From assembly GCA_036852015.1 (NCBI GenBank), contig JAANDG010000200.1:1-64000 (forward strand): a DNA stretch of 64,000 nucleotides. The letters are read 5' to 3'. The notes beneath the pieces are model-generated. The model did not search any database. It worked only from the letters and a program-made list of their open reading frames with translations, and had not been told where the DNA came from. Position 1 is the stretch's first letter; every line of letters begins with the position of its first letter. This stretch comes from Pelodera strongyloides (taxonomy: Eukaryota; Nematoda; Chromadorea; Rhabditida; Rhabditidae). Below, one piece after another: positions 33,240 to 45,100 of the stretch. A program made the position numbers and the translations under genes.

Positions 33240-34569
33240 TATACTGTTGCCTTTATAAAACATTTAAATCAGCGGGAGTTTTATTCATTCAAAAAAGTAG
33301 GACGATTATTTTAAGATATTTGCATTTTGAATATACAGAGGTGGGACAAGGGTTCAACGTTGCCCACAGACTAGCCTAGCCTATAGACTGCCTATAGACT
33401 CTCTTTTGAAGAGATCTTTCATTTCTTTCTCTTGCTCTTTCCTATTTATAGAGCAAACTTGGACTTCCGTCTTGGAAAACCATTCGAAACGAAGCTGACC
33501 CGACGCTTCTGGCAATGTAAAACAACGAAGTACACAGGAGGACTCGAAAACTACGGTACATATTTGTTTCCTTTAGTTTAGTACTTGCCTTTTATACATC
33601 TCTGTTTGCAGTCTTCGAGACTACTGTACTTAGTATTTATTTATTTATTTAGGAGACAGACGGTTAGACTAGTTGAAAACCCTTGCTCCTTGGGTTACTC
33701 TCTGACTCAACTCGACCTCTAGGGTGATGGTGGCTCGCCCGCTCTTTGGTTCTGCTTCTCTCCGTAACGGTGTGGCTTCTGTTGCTCCATCGTTCCTTCA
33801 TGTACACTTTGTCCGTGGAGCAGCACATGAAGCAGGTACTACATTTCCTTTAGTATTTATTTAATTGGACTCTAGTTGATTTCTGATTGTTGGCATGACT
33901 ATCAATACCGTACTCCTGGACTTGTGTTGCAATCTCGATGGCGCGTCACACGCGCGACAGAGCCAGATTTCCCACCTGCTGCATGAGGAAATGTGCGCGC
34001 TCCTGTATTAGTTTCTCCTTTTCCTTAGCTTTTACTTACCTATGTCTTCGAAACCAATTTTCATTGCTTCATATTTATTCCTTAATTTATTACGTTTCAG
34101 GACACATGCGCTTGCTTACTTCGCATCCTATGTCGTGAACGTGTGGTTCTCCGACTCCGCTGTGACCGTCTTCTCGCTCCTTTCTGAAGCGAATTCTCTC
34201 TGTCGCGCCGTGGCTCCGTTGAATCGAAATCGAAGTCTGGGGATCGAAGATAAATCAGGTTCGTAATTTATCTTTTATCTTTTTTTTTCCAACTGCATGT
34301 CTGAGGGCTCTTGTAGTCTCGTTAGGATCATAACTAACTACCCACCTCTGCTTGGGGCTTCTATCCTAGCGGATAGCTTCTGATTTAACTTTTGGTGGGT
34401 GCTGGAAAAAGTACTGTAGTTTTTCGTATGGTGGAAGTGAACTGTATACTATATGTATGTTACTGTTTTAGGACAAGCGGTACCACAGTGCCATGTCTCC
34501 TCAAGATCTGTGACCTCTGTTAATTCGCGGCTTGAGGTTCTGTCGCTGATGATCATGACTTGTTTATGA

Positions 34570-35519
34570 AGAACTGCATCAGTCCTGAACAACTCCTTTT
34601 TTGCTGATTGCGGCGGATTTATGATCCTTGTTGTGTTACACTCTTTGAAAATAATTGTGCTCCTCCCCTTCAATCAATAAAAGTTAAGAGAGGGGGGGGG
34701 ACAGCGGCCGAGTTTGCCCGGAAGCTGTTATCTACCTGTGGCGTTCAATGCATCTGGTTGATTTATCGTATATAGTTGATGTGTTTTGACGTACAAGTTG
34801 TGGATCAATGTTCAAAGCGTGAGAGAGTATAGTTTACCGTCTTCGGAACAAACAAGATCTTGACAATACGATTGTGGGCGTCATAAAAATATTTGGGTCG
34901 CGACATCTGGATCTGACCGCACTCACCTAGTCTTCCCCAAACACCGTCCATGTGATTGCGGAGATGAAACGGCGCCGCCGCGCACCCCTTTTAGCTAGGT
35001 CCGCACAAAAGTTCTAGAGTTCTCGTTATGTCGTCGCGCATACCTATCAGTCATTCAGTCGTCGCGGGCTTACACGCCTCGCAAGACTCTAGCGCCCAAG
35101 CTTTCACCAAAAGTTAACTTTCAAGTACGATTTAACCAAGAAACCTAAAACTTAAACCTTTCCGTATGGGTGGCTGGTGAACTCCACTTGCTCTTTAAAA
35201 CCTTTGTAATTGAAACTAATTCTGAACCTTATTTGGCTTCTCCAAGTGTTTGTTGTGCTTGTTGTTAGGACTTAGGACGGGAACAGAATAGATTCCAGTG
35301 GCCTTCAATCTGATTTCCAGATGAATGCCAACTGATTCGCTGGTTTTATTGTAAGAATTATTCGGGAAAACATGACGTAATCTGGGCACCACTCACTGTA
35401 TTGGGCCAAGGGGGTTCCTGAACAAATAGCATCTAGAAAACGCTTTTCCGCGGCTCCCTTGTATGATTGCTGGCAATTCTAGCCAAAACAACTGTTGTGA
35501 ACAGACTCATAATTAATAT
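34570..35519. other. Gap with polyadenylation signal and G-run
   Basis: AATAAA at 34676 follows the terminal candidate exon at 34472-34569. Ten G in a row lie just after it. A GC-richer patch at 34900-35110 has no clear exon. Nothing else is supported. Confidence 0.4.
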
Positions 35520-36928
35520 AATATATGGTTTATTGGAAGACAATAAATAAATAAACAAAGAAACAGCATGCAGTGTAATAATGATGTCAAATGTCAACCA
35601 ACAGGAACCCTAAGACACGGCGCTTCACAACGCACGTATACTGACGAGGGACCAAAAGGATACTGAATGGTAATTCCTTATAAACAAAGAAATACATAAA
35701 ACATACAAACATACAGAATACCAATTAACGAAGTCAAAACGTAACATAATACAACATGAATAAAACACATTACACAGAACACAAACAAATGGACACGAAT
35801 TACTAATAAAATATAGAGTAGCGAATATTATATGTGTGCACAAATTAATTAAAGGAAGAATGCCGGGACTGGATTATCAAAGACTCCTCTTGAAGAATCA
35901 ATAACTTTTATGATGTCACTTATATTACTGCATTGATTTAGTTCCGAGGGAAGTCTGTTAACGTAGTTGAAAACACGTGCAAAGAACCAGTTCTTATTTA
36001 GGAACTTTAGCTTAGTTTTGCGAATAACATATCTATGTGGCCTGCAGGGCATGCGAGATACATCTGCCTTGAGAGTTACATATTTTCGGAAAGGGAAAGA
36101 ATAATCATTTGTAACAAACTCGAAAAATGTTATCAAATCTGTCCTTCTCCTTCTTACAAACAAAGGGTCAATTTGCATAGCTGAAAGTCTGTAACGGTAT
36201 GAACCTCTAATGTTATTTCTAGAGCAAATTATTTTTGAAAATAACCGTTGCGGTCTTTCCAGCTGCCTACACAGTCGAGTTGAAATATCGGGACTTATAA
36301 TTTCAGACGCATATTCAATAATGGGGCGAACATAATTAACAAAGAGCTTCGTATATACTTCAATAGAAGCACGTGGAAAAGTTGCTATTAACTGTCTACA
36401 ACGCATAATAGCTGCACTTGTTTTAACATTTATATGCTTAGAAAAAGTTAAGTTCCTATCAATGATAACACCTAAATCCTTAATAGAGTCTACCGGTTCG
36501 ATCACTTGGTTGTCGATGAAGTAGACGTGCTCGGGGTTGTGTTGGCCAATATGTAGTACATGGATTTTGTCAGTTGCTAGGGGAAGTTGCCAATCCCGCG
36601 ACCACTTGCATACTGCATCGACAGCCACCTGGAGATCTTCACCAGCACACCCGTATATCTTCAAGTCATCTGCAAATAGAGATACATTGATTGAGGCTGG
36701 AATAACATTCGGCAAATCGTTAATGTATACGAGAAACAAAAGAGGACCGAGAACGGTTCCCTGAGGAACCCCTGATTTTGGCTGGAATTCTCCGGAAAAT
36801 TGATTATTAATACGGACATATGAAACGCGGTTAGACAGAAAATTCGCCAGCCAGTTAACTAAATGACGTGGAAACCCAAACAACTCACATTTGTGCAATA
36901 ATTTGGAATGTATAACTTTATCAAATGC
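35520..36928 (-). mobile_element. 5'-truncated non-LTR (LINE) retrotransposon
   Basis: The minus strand holds the 3' part of a reverse-transcriptase gene followed by about 330 bp of 3' sequence, ending near a TTTATTTATTTATTG microsatellite-like tail (35541-35555). The 5' limit is sharp: homology and the open frame begin at AFDK in RT motif A (36928), where a stop precedes it. Truncation at the 5' end is typical of incomplete LINE reverse transcription. Confidence 0.85.
35849..36928 (-). pseudogene. LINE reverse transcriptase, C-terminal part (about 359 codons open)
   Basis: The frame starts in motif A (AFDKVIHSKLLHK) and continues through GVPQGTVLGPLLFLVYINDL and the catalytic FADDLKIYG box. 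It then runs through thumb and C-terminal regions typical of CR1/jockey-type elements to a stop at 35849. The N-terminal part (endonuclease, first RT motifs) is missing, so the copy cannot be autonomous. The remaining frame has no stops, which suggests a fairly recent insertion. No promoter or start of its own is supported; the first ATG (36898) is internal. Confidence 0.9.
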
Positions 36929-37229
36929 CTAATTATTACCATAAGAATCATAAGAATCATATGACGCTACCAAATCCATTTCATATTCTGCAAGAAGTTC
37001 CTGAGGCCGGTTTTAAGTCAGCGCTACTTCTCATCAGCAATTCAGTGCGCTTTTTTACATGCAGCAGCGCTGCTTATCAAAGGAAACGTTCGAGAAGTAT
37101 CTTTCGAACCGTGAATGTACATTTCAAGGAACTGTTTACTTAGATATCACACAAATACAATGCCAATACTGTAGAGATAGGTTTCCAGATCCAAAAAAAT
37201 ATTTGAATTATTCATACAATATACTTTAG

Positions 37230-38494
37230 GTATTCAGCGAAAGTCCCACTATCAGCCTTCGAGCCGAAAACTTTGTTAAAATACTGCATGTCAGGTATGA
37301 CGAAAAATATGTGCTAATTCTTCGTGGACATTAGATTTGAAGTGAAAGAAGAAGAATTTAATTTAAAATTCACGTGACTTTACCTTAATAATCATAACGG
37401 AAGAACGTCAGCCAAAGGGAACCCTAGGACGAATTATCGTAATTTTTTTTGCAGAAACAAATTAAACGTAAAAATGGACGATGCAAAATCGTTCACAAAT
37501 TTAACTAACACTGTTTGGGATATTGTTATCAGTGAAGTACAATCACAGTATAGAAGACGTATTTCGGGAACAGCTTTTCAAGGTGAACAAATACCAAAAT
37601 ACAATGAAGAAATTCATGAAACTCAGTTTTTTGTTGTGCTTTGTCAATTTTAATTTCCAATTTTCCATTTTGTAAGCAATTTGTTTTCTTCTCGTACTCT
37701 TCGCGTTACAGTGAAGGTGCTTTCCGAGACGAGACTTTATTTTCGTGTCAGATCCAATTGATATTTGATGTTCTTGTAATGGAGTTTGCAAGTAGCCCGA
37801 AAATGGTCTGATTCTGTCAATATTACCTTAATTCTGCACGAAACCTGCGTATATAATACGGAAAATTAAAAAAATATTCTCGTGTTGTTCCAAGATACGG
37901 TAAACTTTCAGCATACTTGCAAACCCCAAATTGCAGCATCATACCCGTTATGGCCTGTCCATGTATGCGATTCGCACTTGCGAAAATGACAAATGCCCGT
38001 CCATGTTCGAGTCAATGTCAATGAGGGGGGTCCCGCAGCGATTTTGCATCTAGTATGCATCTATTTCAAAATAGTACAGATCTATTTCAAATAGTATGGA
38101 TCTATTTCAAATAGTACGGATCTGATACACTTTCGTTGCGGGACTATGTCAAACGCGTCATTCGCCTGGGTTACGGTAAGCATTTGACATTCATGTAAAA
38201 TGACCTGGGCCTGAACATGGACAGGCATTTGTCATTTTCGCAAGTGCGAATCGCAAACATGGACAGGGCATAACAGTAATCAGGGGAGACTCACCGTACT
38301 TTTAAATTTCCAGAAAACGAATTGTTTATTTAATTTTAGCCACGGACATGGACAACTGGATGCACATTAGTCGAATGACAGATAGACAATTAGAAGATTA
38401 CTACAATTTTGAGTACTCCTGGACAGATGAATCAAAATTAGCATTGGGAATGTGCAGAAGGTATGGTATGGACATGCCCATTTATAATATTTGA
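37230..38494 (+). CDS. Three in-phase exons of an unrecognised protein, probably a 3' gene end
   Basis: Exons 37230-37294, 37455-37582 and 38340-38494 (or to 38460 if the GTATGG donor is used) join without stops through phases 0-2-1. They read VFSESPTISLRAENFVKILH, then VKMDDAKSFTNLTNTVWDIV, then DMDNWMHISRMTDRQLEDYY with stop at 38492-38494. All acceptors are TTTAG, TGCAG or TTTTAG. The first exon enters in phase 0, as the last confident exon of copy A (30075) ends in phase 0. So these may be its final exons across a 7-kb intron holding the LINE. The joined product would then be 535 residues. No family recognised. Confidence 0.55.
37951..38271. mobile_element. Dispersed element with CCCGCAGCGATTTTG core (copy 2), in an intron
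   Basis: An outer inverted pair (GCGATTCGCACTTGCGAAAA and CATTTTCGCAAGTGCGAATC) encloses the core GGTCCCGCAGCGATTTTGCA to CGTTGCGGGACTATG. The core contains four GATCTATTTCAAA units. It is homologous to 11313-11540. It may be one element nested in another. It lies in the intron between 37582 and 38340. Confidence 0.8.
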
Positions 38495-38974
38495 TTTCAT
38501 TTTATTGAAGGAGCGATTGATCTTCTGAGAAGTAGGGAGAGCAGGAAAAAAGGGGGTGTGTATCGGAAACAGAACTATGACATATTTTTAATACAATATA
38601 CCTCACTGTGATAGGACGTTGACGTTAGCGTGGTCGTAACTATTCACAATATTCGGTTAACGCTATTATCTTATGGTCATCACTTAAGCTCAACTTATTT
38701 AGCGTTCGTGCTTGCGCTCCGTACCTGACGCATAGACCCAACTTTTTACTTGCAAAATCGCCTTGGAGAGATTTATCTGGAAGGATATCCATATAAGGAA
38801 CACAAATGGATGTTAATCTTCTTATAAAGTACTAATTTTTACTTGTTCGTGTCCCACCTTCAATATAATAAATATCTTTCGATTTCTTGTGAACTTAGTG
38901 GAAATAAAGCAGCTGTTTCATCATTAGCCCACCTCTGCACACCGCAGGACAGCCCCGGACAGTCTCAAGTTCAA

Positions 38975-39063
38975 AGCGAAATACCAGCCTACATTTGGAT
39001 AAGCTGCATAAGAATGCTGGTGCACTCGATGTGTTTCAAAAAGCGGCCGGTATTTCGCTTTAA
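38975..39063. mobile_element. Shortened MITE of the TTTAAAGCGAAATACCGG family
   Basis: CAAAGCGAAATACCAGCC on the left and GTGTTTCAAAAAGCGGCC with GGTATTTCGCTTTAAA on the right define a copy of about 90 bp with most of the interior deleted. Its right end merges with the left end of the next element (TTTAAAGGG), so the two share a TTTAAA junction. Confidence 0.8.
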
Positions 39064-39474
39064 AGGGTCAGGCCCATTTCAAATTACCCCTATTTTGATG
39101 ACTCCATCGGATTCTCCGTTTCAAATGTAGTAGGCTGATTTTTTTTCCAATTATTAGCCGCAAAATTCACGCAGTATTCAGCAATTTACCATGGCCAGTC
39201 ATACCCAACTATGTATCGCAGTTGTCACGCCCCTCCGCGCTAATTTGGCAATATGCTCTATTGGGCGTGGCAATTGCGATATTGGCCAATCAGCGCGAGT
39301 GGGCGTGACAACTGCGATTGATTGTTGTGTATGACTGGCCATGGTAAATTGCTGAAATCTGCGTGAATATTGCGACTGAAAATTGGAAAAAATTTCAGCC
39401 TACTATATTTTAAACGGAGAATCCGATGGAGTCATCTAAAAAAGGGGTAATTTGAAATGGGCCTGACCCTTTAA
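39060..39474. mobile_element. Palindromic element TTTAAAGGGTCAGGCCC, copy 1
   Basis: The 415-bp segment begins TTTAAAGGGTCAGGCCCATT and ends AATGGGCCTGACCCTTTAAA as a mirror. Inner arms include CATGGCCAGTCATACCCAAC and GTATGACTGGCCATGG around a GC-richer centre with CACGCCC motifs. Other copies are at 59664-60038 and 61929-62347. Confidence 0.92.
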
Positions 39475-39829
39475 ACGATAAGCTGCTTCAATGTTCTCAC
39501 AACAAATACAAATACAAACCCACACACTGAAGTCAAGTGCGTTGAGGCATAGCATAACAAAAAAATAAAAGATTCATTTATTTCTCGTTTTTTTTTTAAC
39601 TCAATATGTTCTATGAAAACCCAATAGTCCTCTATGGGCTCGATGAAAGTATATTAATTGCAAATTGCCAAACTCTATTGAAGTAGTGCAAACTTTGAAG
39701 TTCTATGAATTATGAACGAAATATTCGGAAAGAGATAGAAGTGCAGAATATATTGCAACATATCCTATTTGCTTATCCCTAATGCTTGAGTTCACACAAT
39801 TAGCGTCTTCTTCTAATACTTAAAGCGAA

Positions 39830-39998
39830 ATACCGGCCGGTTTTTGAAACACATCGAGTTCACCAGCATTCTTATCAGTTCATGCAAATGAACATAAATT
39901 AGAATAAAAATCGAGATAAATTCGAGCAAATTAGCATACGTACGTAAGAATGGAGTTGTCCCGATGCGTTTCAAAAACCGACCGGTATTTCGCTTTGA
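39830..39998. mobile_element. MITE, TTTAAAGCGAAATACCGG family, complete copy
   Basis: TTAAAGCGAAATACCGGCCG at the left end and GACCGGTATTTCGCTTTGAA at the right end flank the standard interior (AAATTCGAGCAAATTAGCA). Confidence 0.92.
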
Positions 39999-41526
39999 AG
40001 AATTGATAGTTGATAATATACATAGTACACAATATTTTAAATAATTATATTATACATAACTCCTGTTACGATGAGATGAGAAATCAATATTACGTTTAAA
40101 TACCCTTGTATAATTTTTCAATACATACATATGTATTTCACAAATTAGCATATCGGTCCATCTCGTGTCAGATTCCTGTTGCTCTTTCAGTGCCCAATTT
40201 AGTTATATCCCGAAGAGCGGACCGCCCCCACGGAATAACACACTTTAGGAGAATTTGCACCGCTCTTTTGTTGTAGAATCAAGAGGGTAATCTGAGAATA
40301 CGAGCTCACTTTCAAGATTCTTTTTAGTTTTTTTTTGCTTCTTTTAAAAGAAGTTTATGGTTTGGCCACTGGTCGTTTTGTGCAGTTTTTTATGTAGAAA
40401 ACTTTGCCAGACTTTACATTTACCTCCATAAACGACAGATAAACATTTCAACGTAGATTGTGTATGAACCTTTGACAAAAAAGTTCTATTTCATTTTTTT
40501 TTTGAAGTGATTATTTCTGAATGTGCCTCTGTTAGATGCTAGAGTCAGCGAACTGTTATACTAACCTGATGCAAAACTCCTTTTGAAGACGATACCATGA
40601 CATTGTTTGATTTTTAAAGCCCTTATTTGGTTTTATGTATCAATTACTCGGCCTTTTCTTGTAGGATATCTACTTACTTTATAAGAACCAACTCCTCCAG
40701 AGCTTGGTAAATACATCATTAAATTGTTTTTAATGTTCGATAGTGTCACACGTAAAAATGCGAGATACTTTACGAAGTTGTGTGCTTTACCGATGATTTT
40801 TGCGAAAAATAAATCAGAAAAATATGCGCACCGAATTATGTTCTAGGTTTTGCTCACCATCAGCTGTTTTTTCAATAATAAATCACGAGACAATATTGAG
40901 TCAATATTTCTAGATAATAAATTATAGTAAACTAAGATGTGCCGCCCATAACAGTCCTCTTTAGCCAATCAGCAGCGCCATAGCCCTACTGTAGCTGCGA
41001 AAGACCCGAATCGGGTTGGAACGTTTGTTCAACTTCAAAATAGCACGGCGGAAAAAGAGAATACATTTCCATTCAGCTCATATAAAAATCAGATTTCGGT
41101 GTAACATGAGCGCCTGGGCCTAACCCATTTAACAAGTTTCCAATATTTCTATGTGAAATATATTAATAGAACTTCTCCATGTACACTTTGAACTCATTTT
41201 TTTCCGTAGTCAAGCTGGAAAACCTTCTCAAAGGGTTGTTTTTGGAAGTTGGATTTTGTGTGCATATTTCAGTGGGTTGCAAACGAATGTGTGAGTGGCC
41301 TGTTATGGGTTCCTCTTTTAGTTTTTTGTGTTATTTTTTGAAATGAGTATCCATAGAGGAAAATTTAAAAGAAACTGTAAAAAGGACCTCGGTTAGAACC
41401 TAAACAATTATTGCTATTAGTTAACTTGGCCTAGCACCTAGGTATGCAACACAGCGAAGTTTGACGACTGATATTAGAATGACTACGGTCAATTTTATGT
41501 AATGTCCTATGATTATCTACCTCTAC

Positions 41527-41600
41527 TTCCTTTCTCTCTCTCATTCTCTCTCACTCTCATTCTCTCTCTTCCTCTCTCTCTCTCTCTCATTATCTCTCTT
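41527..41600 (+). repeat. CT-rich microsatellite
   Basis: CTCTCTCT runs with CATT interruptions. The LSLSLS frame over it is an artefact. Confidence 0.9.
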
Positions 41601-42106
41601 ATTCTCTCTCTCATACTCATTATCCTCTGCTTCGTTCTATTCCTCCCTCGGTCTTCGGCTTCTTCTAGCGCTGATTATACACGCGCAATTTTAAAGTCGT
41701 TTTAAATTTTTAACTGCGTCTTTCAAGATTAGATAGAGATCTTCGCATGAATATATGAGATGAAAGTTGCGATTCTTAGAAAACGAAAGATACTGAGAAT
41801 CAGAGAAGTAGAGAAAGAAAGACTGGATGTGAATTCGAGAGAGTGAGAGTGCGAGGTTAGCGAGAGAATAAATGATTTTTAGAAACTAACCACTAACCCC
41901 TAGCTGCCGTGAGTTTTTAATAAATTCATGAGTTCAGTAGTTTAACTATGCCCAGGAAAAATGGCAAATCTCCATAGCCATGCAATATATCTTGTTAAAT
42001 ATTTACTAAGTTGACTGAAGCGATTTCTCGATTAATTTTCTTAAATATTGGCACATTTTCAACTTTCTTCTCTTGTATAAATACACAGCTTAATCACAAA
42101 CAAGTC

Positions 42107-42128
42107 ACCTTTAAACTTTTTTTTTCAG
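42107..42128 (+). promoter_or_regulatory. Probable trans-splice acceptor of the receptor gene
   Basis: A long T run ending TTTTTTTTCAG at 42128 lies 11 bases before an ATG (42140) that opens a signal peptide. This is the usual context of spliced-leader addition in nematodes and supports 42140 as the gene start. Confidence 0.55.
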
Positions 42129-42139
42129 AAATTAACGAC

Positions 42140-45100
42140 ATGTTTTCTTTGCTTCACCTCCTCACGCTTGTTGCAGCCCATAGAGCAGAGGTGAGATTAA
42201 AAAAAAATGCAGTTACTATACATAGAATTGACCTTTATTTCCATTTTCTTTCAGGAACCTGCTTATCATTTATCGTTACTTTTATTTTCACTTGGGTTAC
42301 ATGCTATACACCCAATGTGGCACACACAATGCGCGCGATTCTGTAGCGAGTAGAGGCAGATTAATTGTGACTTGCATGTAATGGTGTTTCCAAGTATCCA
42401 AAAAATTCGGTGTGATTCTGTCAATACGACCGTATGTCTGCACGAAACTTGCATAAATAATATGAAAAATAAAATAAAAAATATTATCGTGTAGTAATAT
42501 ACTGTAAATTTTCACCATACTTGGAAACCCCATAAGAACAAGGCCTTAGCAATATAGTAATCAAGAAACCCGAGTACAAATCTAGCCCATGCCAAATTTG
42601 AACAATTCCTCCCGTCTCTAACATGAATCCTTTATTTGAATTGTTTTCCTCGCTCAGGAGGAACTCAGCGATCACATTACGGCTTTCACCATCAAAGTGA
42701 AACATCTTTTAGCAAATGATCAGGTTGATGACCATAGACATAAATCACAAAAACATTTAAAGCGCAATACATCGAGCACGCCATCATTCTTATGCAACTT
42801 ATGCAAATGAGCATAAATTAGAATAAAGAATGGAGCTAAATTCGAGCAAAGTAGCATAAATATGCAAGAATTCGGATGACCGCGATGCGCTAAAAACCGG
42901 CCTGTATTTCGCTTTAAAAATCTATTTAGAAAAAGTGTTTTTCAGCGTGGGTTGGTAATATATTAATTTGTAAAATATTTCTATAATAAAAAAATAACTC
43001 GTGTTGAAAGTTGAAACTATTTAAAGAGGTGTTTTTCACCGCGGGGGTGGTCATGTTCATATTTCTCTCCCTACAATATTTGATCTATCTGGTGTTGGCA
43101 ACACAAAGAACAGTGGCAGTCGAAGCGTTTAGAGATTTTTTATGGGCCTTATCCTCTAGGGACATCATATAAGGGAATGGGCCTCAGTGAGTATGGACAT
43201 ATTTGGACAACGGTCAGTAGAAATGATCCCTTGCGATCTCAGAATAAACTGGCCCAGGACAAAATGCAAGGAATTTGCATGTTTAGGGGGAATTATCGAA
43301 AATTGTATGGGGTAGAAATAATCGATTTGCACCTAGTATTTCACTATGGAAGAGTAGTATTGATGTAAAGCGACCATTTTATTGAGGTAGTGCATGCACA
43401 CGGTATTTTCGTATCGAAGTTTCATCGCGTAGTATTAATTTCGTTTATCAACACGGCAATGTCATGTGTAAGATAAGGGACAAAATTGCCTTTCAACCCT
43501 TCTATGTTTTACTTTATTTATTTTTATTTACTTATCTATTTATTTGAAGCCACGCATCGTTATTCATTGTCGCACAACATTCACTACTATAAACTATAAA
43601 GTGCAAGCTCATCCTTGATTTTTGTTCAAAGCAAGGACCAGACTAATACATTATATTACCACCACCCACCAGCCAAACATAAATTTAATTTTTTGATTTC
43701 GATAAAATTAACCACCTATTGCCCTATTGGGTTGAGTGTTTTCGCCTTTTGTTTTCCGTTCCGTTTTCGGTAATGGATATTTGTTATTTGTAAATAACAA
43801 TTGGAACATAGGTAGAATCCAGGAATTAGATTCTTACAGTATAGCCTCTATTACTCTGGAACTATAAAATTTGGGTTTTAGTGGCTCACAATTGAGATCA
43901 CGACTAATATTTCTTTCTCGCATGAAGCTATGAAAACGACAATGCGTACTCACAACTTTGTTATTTTAAAATATTTGGTCGCCGTAACCGGTGTGGTAAA
44001 TTTCACTGATGAAACTCGGGTGGAGCGCGGCGACCCTGGCGCCAAAAATTGGCGCGGCGAAAAGTGGGTTTACATTGATGCAGAGCCAGAAAAAAGGTGC
44101 GCGGTGACTTCGCCGTATCGTCCCGCAAGAATCCGACGAATACTGGGCGTGTTGCGTGGCGAGAGGCAGGTGCGTCTGCTTTTTTTGCGCCGCGCACGAT
44201 CACAGTCACTCTGAAGAAAAATAGCACCCATTCAAAATTTGGTCTCTGAACCTGCTCCTTGAATTGTGAACTGTTTTTGGCAACATGTGTCTACGTTGAT
44301 TATGTCAAGCATGGGATTTGCTTCAGGGAATCAGCTAACAACATTAGAGTCGCAGAGCATCTGCGTGGGATATCTAATCATCACTACTATGTGTTCTTTT
44401 CTAGCGGAACACCACCTTGATCAATTTGTTGAAAATTAAAAAAGGGTGCTTCTACCCCCGAGAAATGTTTACTCTTTTGAGCACATGGAATTCTAAGCTA
44501 AAAGGTAGAATAGAGAGTTATAAGCGCGTCTGCCAGGGTTGCGACATAATAAAAACTGTTTTATGACTTCCCAATTCTAAATGTATTTTACAATGGAGCA
44601 TTACTCTTGAATGTTTGCATATGAAAAGTGACAAGTTACATAAAAGCCATGCTTTCTTGACATTTTCCGAAAGACTGCAACATGTTTGTGAAAAGAGATG
44701 TCACTCAAGCTGACAGCGAACATCGGCAGTTAAAATTGGGCCAATGATTCTGCGTGGGATTTGCGCTATCCAACCTTTTATTTATACCACTGTGAAGTCT
44801 TATCGTTTTATAGGGAAGAAATATGAAAAATAAATAAAAATGTGTTAGCGTAACGATACCAGATAAAAAGGGGCCTTATTTAAAAACACACCAGAAACCA
44901 TAACTTGATTAATTTAATAAAATAAAACAGCATAATAACCTAAGAAAATCAAAGAAATTGGTTTTCTTCAGAATTTTTTGAACATTTTTTGATGGCCCTT
45001 TAGTATAATTACCTATATTTTAGCGTGACCTCTCCATGTCACCGCCGAGTCCGCGCCGTACTGAAATGAGACAACTTTACGATCACTTATTCAATGGATA

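Larger units (their letters stand above)
31393..34569 (+). other. Cluster of unresolved candidate exons, gene structure unclear
   Basis: Candidates with good splice borders are 31393-31465 (DFIQVIQMVQLRSYDSYRTS), ~31735-31855 (GC-rich, with VSKELLVDHDHVAFNDIMEH), 33452-33555 (LDFRLGKPFETKLTRRFWQ), 33726-33835, 34101-34258 (THALAYFASYVVNVWFSDSA) and 34472-34569 (ends in a stop, TCL). The last two join in phase, and an AATAAA follows at 34676-34681, so a gene probably ends here. The FNDIMEHD segment vaguely recalls the F-N-D-I...D motif of family-31 glycosyltransferases, but the segment is preceded by an in-frame stop. I could not join all exons in one frame. It may be one or two genes, or a decayed gene broken by the 32.2-33.0 kb inverted repeat. 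Confidence 0.35.
39475..42106. other. Gene-poor stretch between the 37-kb exons and the receptor gene
   Basis: Apart from the MITE at 39830-39998 and a CT microsatellite at 41527-41600, I see no gene, RNA or clear exon. Frames over the microsatellite are artefacts. Confidence 0.5.
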
